Shown here piece by piece: positions 6,526 to 13,834 of a stretch of 14,429 bases of DNA; positions within the stretch are counted from its first letter, which is position 1, and the number at the start of each line of letters is the position of its first letter. Origin of the DNA: Verrucomicrobiaceae bacterium. Its GTDB lineage: Bacteria > Verrucomicrobiota > Verrucomicrobiia > Verrucomicrobiales > Verrucomicrobiaceae. Location: positions 1-14,429 of the forward strand of contig JAGKWZ010000153.1 of assembly GCA_021151605.1 (NCBI GenBank), read 5' to 3'. Under the pieces are notes generated by a model, which made no database searches, had not been told where the DNA came from, and saw only the letters and a list, made by a program, of their open reading frames with translations. A program made the position numbers and the translations under genes.

Positions 6526-7770
6526 ATGTCGAGTCCTATTCCGATCAGCGCCCCGCCTTCCATCATGTATGGAAATGTCGAAGGCACCACTAAACAGACC
6601 CAGTTGGGGAAGCTCGCTGGCCATCAGGTTTCTGTATCCGAGGGTGGTGAGGCTCTGAGGGGGAAAGGGCCGAGCCTGCGTCACGAACTGGGGGTGACTG
6701 TCGGCACCAAGGCTCTCCTCCAGCGTGAGGCCAGTTTTTCGGAATTGAGCACGCCACGTGGCAAAATTCAGGCACTGCAGGGGCGCCCGCCTACATCCAT
6801 TACGGGGGATGAGGTGAGCAAGGCCATGAAGGATGTCGTCAACGATCCCCGACTCGAGCAGCAGAAAGAGGCCCAGAAGCCCAAGAGCTACTGGAACAAG
6901 ATGGTGGACTGGTTTTCCAGCGGCAGGTTTCTAAAGATCATCCCGAATGCCATAGCAGGGCCCGTTTGGGCGCTGATCGAAGGGGCAAAGGCGGAGCGTC
7001 ACGGGGCGAGGATGGTTGCCATTGCCCATGATGCTGGTGCGCGCACCGATGATCGTGGAGCCCACAGCCTGCCACATGAGTTAGCCCTGGCGATGTCTGG
7101 CCACTACCAGCTCAAGGCCCAGAAGAAGAGTGATCAGGCCATGATTGGGACTTTTGGGATGGCCATGTCTCCCATGATGGGTCCATTGTTCGCACCGATA
7201 GGGAGCGCAGTCAGCAGCCTGGGCTCAGAAGTAACCGGGACTGTGGTGGAAAAGTCTCTTGCGGGTCTCACCAATTTTGGCGTCAAAAAAGGTATTCAGA
7301 AGCTCGGTTCGGAGCCCATGAGGACGGAGGCATTCAGGACGGGGAGGGATGAAGAATTTGTCGCAGCAGCTCATCTGAGCGTCGAGCTCGATGCGGAAGG
7401 CTCTGTCGAAGACATTGCACGGACTTCCCGTGGCTTTTTGCGTTACCTCGCCCTGCCACCACACAATGCCATGCTCAACAGTTCCGATCCTGCTGTCCGC
7501 CAACAGGAAATGTCCCGACTCATGCTCAAGCGTGCGATGGGCGGCAATGTAGGCACGGACTACCGGCAGGAGACGCGTACCGTGCAGGATCAGCTCGAAA
7601 AGATGACCACCTCAGGCACACCGACGCCGCTTTCTTCCTCGGAGGGGTTGTCCTGGGCTCCTGTTGGGGTTGGCAGCCAGGAAAGGGGCACTGATTACCT
7701 GCGCCGAATGCTGGTGTGTGAAGGTATGATGGAGCACGGAGAGGCCAGCCTCGGGGTGAAGGATTCCTGA
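6526..7770 (+). CDS. Putative type III secreted effector or translocator
   Basis: 414 residues with no enzyme family I recognise. The first 20 residues are rich in Ser, Pro and Ile without a Sec signal (MSSPIPISAPPSIMYGNVEG), as expected of a type III N-terminal signal. GKLAGHQVSV at 28-37 resembles the short beta stretch by which effectors attach to class I chaperones. A Trp/Lys segment at 120-151 (YWNKMVDWFSSGRFLKIIP, then NAIAGPVWALIEG) and a Gly/Met/Ser-rich hydrophobic region at about 204-248 (MIGTFGMAMSPMMGPLF...) could insert into or contact a membrane. The C-terminal third (280-400) is helical and polar. The role rests on position directly behind two CesT chaperones plus these features. 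A structural or non-secreted partner is possible. Confidence 0.6.
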   Translation: MSSPIPISAPPSIMYGNVEGTTKQTQLGKLAGHQVSVSEGGEALRGKGPSLRHELGVTVGTKALLQREASFSELSTPRGKIQALQGRPPTSITGDEVSKAMKDVVNDPRLEQQKEAQKPKSYWNKMVDWFSSGRFLKIIPNAIAGPVWALIEGAKAERHGARMVAIAHDAGARTDDRGAHSLPHELALAMSGHYQLKAQKKSDQAMIGTFGMAMSPMMGPLFAPIGSAVSSLGSEVTGTVVEKSLAGLTNFGVKKGIQKLGSEPMRTEAFRTGRDEEFVAAAHLSVELDAEGSVEDIARTSRGFLRYLALPPHNAMLNSSDPAVRQQEMSRLMLKRAMGGNVGTDYRQETRTVQDQLEKMTTSGTPTPLSSSEGLSWAPVGVGSQERGTDYLRRMLVCEGMMEHGEASLGVKDS

Positions 7771-7908
7771 CAATCTTGTCTTCGCGTGGCTTACTCCGTC
7801 CTGATAATCCCCGACGTGGCCAGCTCGCCAGCAATGGAGCTTTGGGTCGGCGGGCGCTGGCAAGACAGTGGCGGAGAATAGTTTTGCGAAATCGTATGTC
7901 GCAGAAGG

Positions 7909-10527
7909 TTAAGGCTCTGGCTGATCCAGCTTCACGTTATCAATAAAGAAAGCGGTCTTCGTCGTGCCGAGGGCGCTAAAGAGAAGGTAATGGGCGCTGT
8001 CCCAGGTGGGTTTGCAAGGGATGGCTTCAATCTTGGTCTTGGTGCCATCTTCTCGCGTGAGGGTCACATCATACTTCGCCGCTCCGGTGGTGGCGGTGAT
8101 GTCGATGCGAAGCCATTCGCCGGGTTTCAGGTCAGCAAGTTTTTGGCTGGCGGTGTTGTTGGCGACGAGTGTGCCTTTTTGCCAGCGGAGATAAGGTCCG
8201 GCAGCGAACTCGCCGCCCTTGTTCCGCATCTCGAAGAACCAGTCGGCACCGGGCTGGGCCATGATGTCGAAGCTGACATGGTAGGTGCCGGACTCGGCCC
8301 ACTTGGGGTAGATGTCTAGCACGGGGTCGTAGCTGTGTTTCAAGCCGGGGGCGTCCTGCACTTTGAGGCTGCGCTTCGACGCTCCGCCGATGGGCGAGCC
8401 GGTTTCGTCGGTCACGCCGATGCTCTCGCCTTTGTTTTCGGTGGAGTATTTGGCATTGCGAATGCCGAGCGTGCCAACTGAGGCGCGTTCGAAGCTTTGA
8501 TCGACCTTGTAAGGCGGCGCGGGCCAGGGTTTGGCGTCGTTTTGCCACGTTGGATAGTCGTGACCCTTCGCGGCGAGTTCTTGCCACTTCGCGTCGGTTT
8601 TTCGGACTCCGGCCAAGGTGAGGTCCCAGGGCTTGAAACCGAGCTTTTCGGCCGGTGAGCCGGGTTTGAGGCGGAAATCGCGTTTCTCGATGTTTTCGAA
8701 CATCGGATTGGCAAACTGGCTTTCGCGGTCGCGGCCCATCTTGCGCCATTCTTCCCAGGTGAAGTGGCTTTTGGTGAGTTTCGCGGGGATTTTGCCATCG
8801 GTGGGCCAGTAGAGGTTTTTGCGGAAGATGAGGCTGTCCTTCGGATCGCCGCGATCGATCTTGTCGAAGAACTTCCAGTTCCACTCGCCGCCATCGAGCA
8901 AGGGCGATGCGGGGTCCCACACGACGATGTTGTTCATGTAGCGGAAGCGCAGGCGGGCTTCGTTACGGCTGGCCTGGATCTGCGCCGAGTTGCCGAAGGC
9001 GAAGATGTTGTTCCGCACGGTGTTGAAGTAGCCGTAATGCTGATGAAAGCCCGCGTTCCAGGTGTCGTGGACGAGGTTGTTCTCCATCAGCGTGTCCGTG
9101 GCGCCTTCGTCATTGTAGAGACCCCAGCCGCCGTAGCGATGGCTGGCGATGTGATGCACATGATTGCCACGAATGATCGTGCCCGGCGAGGTGCCGAGGC
9201 CGTAAAAGCCGCCCATGTCGCTGAGGTAAGCCCAGCCGAGGTGGTGAATGTGATTGTTCTCCACCAGCGTCTCACGCGAGGCGGTGTCGCCATAGCCCCA
9301 GTTCCATCCAGCGCTGATGCCGGTGTAGTAAAAGTCGCCGATGTCGCAATGCGTGACCGCGCAATGCTGCGTGTGCGTGAAGACCACGCCGCAAGCGCTC
9401 GGATGAAGCCGTCCGCCGTGCTGCATGATGCAGTCATCGACGACGATGTGATGATTCACGCGCTCTTCATTGGGCCGGGCCGTTTCGCCGACATACACAC
9501 CGCCGCCGCCGAGGTCGTGGAGGTGGCAATGCTTCACCGAGGAGTCCGCGCAGCCGTTTTTGAACCAGATGCCGTGCAGGCCAGTGTGCGCGATCTCGCA
9601 GTTCTCGAAGTGAATGCCGCGTGAGTCCTCAATCTCGATGCAGCCATCGCTCGTCGTCGCGGCCTGGCCGTCGTGCAGTCCATCCGCCGGATACAGATGC
9701 TGGCTGTATTGAAACGAGAGACCTGCAAAGCGCACATCGTGAGCGCCTTTCATGACGATGAACTTTGTCACCACCGGCGCGATGACTTCGGCCTTCGTCA
9801 TGTCCTCGCCGGGCAGCGGCAGGTAAAGCACCTCTCCCTTCGCCTTATCGAGAAACCACTCACCCGGTGCATCCAAAGCGGCGCGGTAGTTCTCCATCCA
9901 GAAGCGCTGATCCGGCTCGAACTCGACGAAGGGATACCGCGCCCGGCCTTTGATCTGCACGGCGAGTGCTTCGTCGTTCAGTGCCTTGATGCGGCACTGC
10001 CCCACGGCCCAGGCATGCGTCACGGTGAGCAAAACGTCGTCTCGTTCGGCCTGTGGGATGGCTTTGAGCACCTCGAACTGCTCCGCCGGGATGCTGAAGG
10101 CGTGGAAGTTCATGTTCTCCTTCAAATCCGGGAACACACCCGCGCCGACGGCCTCGGTGATGTGGTGATAGCCCTTGTTCGGTGACCGGGCCAACGTGGC
10201 GCGGCGGCCATTGATCCACAGTTGCTCAAACTTCCACGCCTTGTCCGGCAGCGCGGCTTTCCACATTGCGCCCTCTTTGACCCAGCCGGTGATCGGCTTG
10301 CCAGCCATGAAGACGGCGTTTTTGCCGCTCCACGTCACCTGCGAGTCGTTTATGCCGAGTGTGATCGTCTCCGTGATCGGATGCACACCATCCTCGACGA
10401 GGATGCGCACGGGTTTCGGAGCCTTGCGAGCTTGTTCGAGCACCGCGGGGAGGTTCCCGGGCTTCAAAACGAGGTCGGCGGCTGGGATGGAGGATACGAA
10501 GAAGAGAAAACAGGCGGTCCTGAGCAT
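7909..10527 (-). CDS. Secreted right-handed parallel beta-helix protein, likely glycoside hydrolase (GH141-like)
   Basis: 872 residues with a signal peptide at 1-17 (MLRTACFLFFVSSIPAA). Residues 19-250 form an N-terminal beta region (RILVEDGVHPITETITL, QLWINGRRATLARSPN). Residues 255-540 are a run of beta-helix coils with the regular turns IHFENCEIAHTGLHGIWF, VKHCHLHDLGGGGVYVG, LVENNHIHHLG, IIRGNHVHHIASHRYGGWG, LMENNLVHDTWNAGFHQHYG and NTVRNNIFAFG. SDMGG (D437) and YNDEG (D473/E474) are conserved-looking acidic sites in the cleft, plausible as the catalytic pair. Residues 690-870 form a separate beta-sandwich (YHVSFDIMAQPGADWFFEMRN, GEWLRIDITATTG, FFIDNVKLDQPEP), probably carbohydrate binding. 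The family assignment to GH141 is from memory and a lyase is the alternative. It is the third gene of the minus-strand operon, 88 bases after the hydrolase, with GAAAG shortly before its ATG. Confidence 0.75.
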   Translation of the reverse strand: MLRTACFLFFVSSIPAADLVLKPGNLPAVLEQARKAPKPVRILVEDGVHPITETITLGINDSQVTWSGKNAVFMAGKPITGWVKEGAMWKAALPDKAWKFEQLWINGRRATLARSPNKGYHHITEAVGAGVFPDLKENMNFHAFSIPAEQFEVLKAIPQAERDDVLLTVTHAWAVGQCRIKALNDEALAVQIKGRARYPFVEFEPDQRFWMENYRAALDAPGEWFLDKAKGEVLYLPLPGEDMTKAEVIAPVVTKFIVMKGAHDVRFAGLSFQYSQHLYPADGLHDGQAATTSDGCIEIEDSRGIHFENCEIAHTGLHGIWFKNGCADSSVKHCHLHDLGGGGVYVGETARPNEERVNHHIVVDDCIMQHGGRLHPSACGVVFTHTQHCAVTHCDIGDFYYTGISAGWNWGYGDTASRETLVENNHIHHLGWAYLSDMGGFYGLGTSPGTIIRGNHVHHIASHRYGGWGLYNDEGATDTLMENNLVHDTWNAGFHQHYGYFNTVRNNIFAFGNSAQIQASRNEARLRFRYMNNIVVWDPASPLLDGGEWNWKFFDKIDRGDPKDSLIFRKNLYWPTDGKIPAKLTKSHFTWEEWRKMGRDRESQFANPMFENIEKRDFRLKPGSPAEKLGFKPWDLTLAGVRKTDAKWQELAAKGHDYPTWQNDAKPWPAPPYKVDQSFERASVGTLGIRNAKYSTENKGESIGVTDETGSPIGGASKRSLKVQDAPGLKHSYDPVLDIYPKWAESGTYHVSFDIMAQPGADWFFEMRNKGGEFAAGPYLRWQKGTLVANNTASQKLADLKPGEWLRIDITATTGAAKYDVTLTREDGTKTKIEAIPCKPTWDSAHYLLFSALGTTKTAFFIDNVKLDQPEP

Positions 10528-10615
10528 GATTCTTTCATGTCACGCATTCGCGAACCGGCAAGAATCAATCCTTGCGCTTGATCCGCTGCCCAATGCGCAA
10601 AACGGCGAGCGGCGC

Positions 10616-11527
10616 TCACTTCGCGAACACGCTCTTCAGCCATGCATCCACGACTGGAGTCGCAGGATAGGCAGGATCGCCGAGACGGCGGTTGATCTCG
10701 ATGTGACCTTGGAGACCGTATCCATCAAAGCCGCGCACCTCCACTTTCGTTCCCGCTTTCCTCAATGCCTCTCCAAGCGCCCGAGACTGCGAGGTGCCAT
10801 CCACACGCTGCACATGTAGGATCAGAAACGCAGGCGCGTTTGGGGCTGCGGCATGATATGTCGGCGAAAGGGCGAGCTGCCGCTCCTTCTCGCTGCCAAA
10901 GGTCTCGATGTAGGTGTCGTGCATCAACTCGCCGCCCACCGCGATCTGGCGCGGTACATCGTAGCACGCGCCATCCAGCGGGATCACACCGCAAAGCGAG
11001 TTCGGCCTCAGCCCGGCCTTTTTCAGATACTGCATGTCTGTGCCGACCAATGCCGAGAGATGCGCACCTGCACTGTGTCCCATCAGTGCGACACGAGTCG
11101 CATCTATACCGAGCGACTCCGCACGACCCAGGAGATAGGCGATGGCATCCGCCACATCCTGGGCCTGTTGCTCCACCTTAGCTCTGGGAACGAGACGATA
11201 GTTGAGCGATGCGAATGCATAGCCCTGCTGGACATAGTGCCCAGACTTTTTCTCACCCGTGGCATTGCTCTTGTCGCCACGCTTCCATCCGCCGCCATGC
11301 ACGAAGATCACAAGCGGTGATCCGACCTTCAAAGGCTTCCAGTAGTCGAGCTTTTGTAGCGGGTCTTTGCCATAGCTCAGCTCGACCGGCTGCATCGCCG
11401 CAGCTGGTTTCGCGCGGCGCTCGGCGATGCGTTCACGCAACGGTCCGATGAAGGGGCTTTGAGCCGAAACTGCGCTCGATAGAAAAGTTGCGGTGAGCAA
11501 GAGTGCTCTAATCATGAGATGTTTCAT
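10616..11527 (-). CDS. Secreted alpha/beta hydrolase (esterase/BD-FAE type)
   Basis: 303 residues from the ATG at 11527 (MKHLMIRALLLTATFLSSAVSA is the signal peptide). A GTG at 11605 overlaps the upstream stop by 4 bases (GTGA) and would add 26 charged residues; the internal ATG gives a normal leader. Numbered from 11527, HGGGW at 77-81 is the oxyanion motif, GHSAG at 150-154 the nucleophile elbow (Ser152), Asp243 lies in HVQRVDG, and His275 lies in GLQGHIEINRRLG. The triad is complete. The family removes acetyl, feruloyl or similar esters, and here probably deacylates the glycan attacked by the beta-helix enzyme next door. It is the second gene of the operon. Confidence 0.85.
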   Translation of the reverse strand: MKHLMIRALLLTATFLSSAVSAQSPFIGPLRERIAERRAKPAAAMQPVELSYGKDPLQKLDYWKPLKVGSPLVIFVHGGGWKRGDKSNATGEKKSGHYVQQGYAFASLNYRLVPRAKVEQQAQDVADAIAYLLGRAESLGIDATRVALMGHSAGAHLSALVGTDMQYLKKAGLRPNSLCGVIPLDGACYDVPRQIAVGGELMHDTYIETFGSEKERQLALSPTYHAAAPNAPAFLILHVQRVDGTSQSRALGEALRKAGTKVEVRGFDGYGLQGHIEINRRLGDPAYPATPVVDAWLKSVFAK

Positions 11528-11601
11528 TTGGGCGAACGGGCGTCGCCTCATGAAATGCCGACCACAGGCATCGGTTACACAAAATCTTCGCTGTTTTGTT
11601 T

Positions 11602-13638
11602 TCACGGGAAGGGCAGCAACTGCAGTGCATCCAGGATGACAAAGCCGTCGGTCTCTTTGTTTAAGAGTGTGATCATTGTTCCGCCATCAAGCTCCACGAT
11701 GCCGATGCTGCGAAAGGCTTCACCTGCGGGTAGCGGCTTGGTTTGATCAGCGGTGAGTAGAGTCGTGCGCCCACCGCTTTCGATGGTGAGCGGCACCTTC
11801 GTCGCACGAGTCTCGTGTGCAGAATAGGCCATGCGGAGGTCATACTTGCCGGGCTTCGGTGCTTTGAAGCGGAAGACGGCCACGGACTCGCCATCGCCAC
11901 GTTTGTCATCGTGGAGATAGCCAGTGCCTATGTGCGGTTTGAAGTTCGAAGAACGGCTCCACTCGCCTTTCAGCTCGGCCTCCGTGTCATCGAGCACGAT
12001 GCCGGGAAGCGTCTTTGGGTCGATGCTGATTGTTCCTTTTGGCTCGGGCGGCAGATCGGCGAGGATTGGCAAGTCGAGCACCTGCTTCTGCGCCAGGAAT
12101 CGTTCGCGCAAAGCGGGATACGGCAGCTTTTGCACGGCAACGTTTTGTTTAGCGCTCATCGCCGCTGCGATACCGGCGCTCTGACCGAGGATCATCCAAG
12201 TCGGCTCCACGCGTATGGAGGAGAAACCAACGTGAGTGCAGGACAAAGCGACAGGCACGAGCAAGTTCGAGCACTCGGCGACCTTCGGCGTGATGGCGCG
12301 ATAGGGGATGTGATAGGCGTAACCGTGTTGGCGGCCGGGGACGCGTAAAGGCATGATAGTGCCTTCATTGATCACAAACTTCCCAGTGCCCACTCGCTGG
12401 CAGTCGTGCGAGTCGATGGGGAACGACGACACGATTATGGCATCGTCCTTCTTTTGCTCTTCCATGATGTCCTTCTGCGAGACGATGTATTCGCCAATCA
12501 TACGGCGACCCTCGCGGACATAGAGCTGAGGTGACCAGTGATCGTAATCAGCGAACTCATCTTTGCAGAGGCCGATCTGTGCATACTCCTCGCGGATGGC
12601 GGCTGGCACGGCGGGGTCCGTGCTGAGGAAGTGGTGCATCTCCAAGGTGTATTGTTTGTGCGCTTCCCAGATCTTCGCGCGGCCAGCTTCATCCGCTTCG
12701 CTCCAGCCATTGCAGGCTCCCATCAGGCCCATGGAGAATTGTTTACCGATGCCGTTGTTCGCGTCGAATTTGTTTCCTGGCAGGGGATAGAGATCCCAGA
12801 GCAGATGTGGACGCTTCTCCTGAGCAAAGTAGCGCCGCATGATCTCGAATCGCGCCGGATCGTAGTTCGCAGGCTTGGGAAAGGGCACACGGTTTGCCGA
12901 GTCTTTCGTCACGCAAAGGCGGAAGCTGTAGATCATGACGTTCTTATCGCCCTCTTCATCGGTGCCGGGATCGGTCGTGGTGATAAAGGGCAGTGCCTTG
13001 CCATCGGCATCGAGGCCTGACATGTGCATTTTCTTCTTCGGATACTGCTTTCCAGCCAGCGACTCGCCGAACTCTTTCCGACCCTCGCGACCAATCGTCC
13101 AGCTCACACCTGCGGCGGCCATCAGATCGCCCTCGTAGGTGCCATCAATAAACACCTTCGCCTCAAACTCACCGCCACTCGTGATGAGCTTCGTGATACG
13201 CGTGCCGTCTTTGCTGACTGACTGAAGTGCGCGTTTTGTCAGCACCTTCACCTTCGCCTCGTTCAGCATCTCCTGAGTGATCTTCGCCGCCACATGCGGC
13301 TCGTAGGTCCAGTGCTTGTGGTCTTTCTCGCTGACCTTGTAAGGCAGCGCGACACCGCGCTTCTCGTAGTCCTTTTCGATGCGTGCGTGCCACTCTTCGA
13401 ACAAGCCCAGCACCGTGCTGCGCACCGTCTGGTTCGAATCCGAGAAGCAAAGGCCGCCGGTGTTCACGCCTCCGACATGAGCCGTCGGCTCCAACAAAAT
13501 CACAGACGCGCCTTCACGCGCTGCCGAGATCGAAGCACAGAATCCTCCTGGCGTGGCTCCATAAACGATCACATCCGCCTGCGTGGCGGCGTGAGTATAA
13601 ATGGCGAGAAGGTGAAGGCAGGCGATGAAGCGAGTCAT
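11602..13638 (-). CDS. Secreted FAD-dependent oxidoreductase with C-terminal golvesin/xanthan-lyase-like domain
   Basis: 678 residues from the ATG at 13638, giving the signal peptide MTRFIACLHLLAIYTHAA; a TTG at 13659 is in frame but less likely. DVIVYGATPGGFCASISAAR and VILLEP form the dinucleotide-binding fold that opens FAD_oxidored proteins. HVGGVNTGGLCFSD, YEPHVAAKITQEML, KVFIDGTYEGDLMAAAGVSWTIGREG and SIRVEPTWMILGQSAGIAAAM are further family blocks, the last holding the C-terminal FAD contact. After about residue 540 a beta domain follows (GIVLDDTEAELKGEW, YDLRMAYSAHETRATKVPL, TDGFVILDALQLLP) of the kind seen behind such oxidoreductases. The substrate is unknown; an exported sugar-oxidising role is inferred from its neighbours. 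It is the first gene of the operon. Its 3' end is homologous to the remnant at 5317-5367. Confidence 0.88.
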   Translation of the reverse strand: MTRFIACLHLLAIYTHAATQADVIVYGATPGGFCASISAAREGASVILLEPTAHVGGVNTGGLCFSDSNQTVRSTVLGLFEEWHARIEKDYEKRGVALPYKVSEKDHKHWTYEPHVAAKITQEMLNEAKVKVLTKRALQSVSKDGTRITKLITSGGEFEAKVFIDGTYEGDLMAAAGVSWTIGREGRKEFGESLAGKQYPKKKMHMSGLDADGKALPFITTTDPGTDEEGDKNVMIYSFRLCVTKDSANRVPFPKPANYDPARFEIMRRYFAQEKRPHLLWDLYPLPGNKFDANNGIGKQFSMGLMGACNGWSEADEAGRAKIWEAHKQYTLEMHHFLSTDPAVPAAIREEYAQIGLCKDEFADYDHWSPQLYVREGRRMIGEYIVSQKDIMEEQKKDDAIIVSSFPIDSHDCQRVGTGKFVINEGTIMPLRVPGRQHGYAYHIPYRAITPKVAECSNLLVPVALSCTHVGFSSIRVEPTWMILGQSAGIAAAMSAKQNVAVQKLPYPALRERFLAQKQVLDLPILADLPPEPKGTISIDPKTLPGIVLDDTEAELKGEWSRSSNFKPHIGTGYLHDDKRGDGESVAVFRFKAPKPGKYDLRMAYSAHETRATKVPLTIESGGRTTLLTADQTKPLPAGEAFRSIGIVELDGGTMITLLNKETDGFVILDALQLLPFP

Positions 13639-13655
13639 GGTAACTAGTAGGTCAC

Positions 13656-13671
13656 CCAAAACGTGTTTTGG
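13656..13671. promoter_or_regulatory. Operator-like palindrome before the oxidoreductase operon
   Basis: CCAAAAC-GT-GTTTTGG, with perfect 7-base arms and a 2-base centre, lies 18 bases upstream of the oxidoreductase ATG. Position and symmetry suit a dimeric repressor controlling the operon. The binding protein is unknown; the NUDIX/NrtR-like regulator across the gap and a LacI-type factor are both possible. Confidence 0.5.
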
Positions 13672-13799
13672 ACATTCATTTCACTCACTCTTATCCACCG
13701 CCTGAAGGGCAGGTTGATTGAAGACAGCATAGATACACGTCTTCGCGACATCGCGGGAGGTCTTCCCACTTCGAAGATTTCATTCCAAAGAATACCCAC

Positions 13800-13828
13800 T
13801 TGCCTTCGTGTGTGTTTTACACTTTAAT
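13800..13828 (+). promoter_or_regulatory. Sigma70-like promoter of the NUDIX regulator gene, predicted leaderless
   Basis: TTGCCT at 13800-13805 and TTTAAT at 13823-13828 are exactly 17 bases apart. The start point expected 6-8 bases after the -10 falls on or beside the ATG at 13834. The mRNA would then have no leader, which fits the absence of any Shine-Dalgarno sequence. Confidence 0.45.
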
Positions 13829-13834
13829 AGTGTA
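13818..13834. promoter_or_regulatory. Operator-like palindrome over the -10 of the NUDIX regulator gene
   Basis: TACACT-TTAAT-AGTGTA is a perfect 6-base inverted repeat that covers the -10 box and touches the start codon. It overlaps a second small palindrome, GTGTTTTACAC (13812-13822). Binding here would block transcription of the gene, which suggests autoregulation by the encoded NrtR-like protein (inference). Confidence 0.5.

Noticed and set aside
7811..7860. Intrinsic terminator between the convergent effector and beta-helix genes
   Set aside because: Only a short AGCTC/GAGCT stem (7822-7826 with 7837-7841) is visible and no U-run follows. Bases 7771-7908 hold nothing else I can name.
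8764..9624. Plus-strand open frame of 286 codons
   Set aside because: It lies wholly inside the beta-helix gene in antisense, has low-complexity Ala/Val/Asp composition and no family motifs. High GC and codon bias produce such frames.
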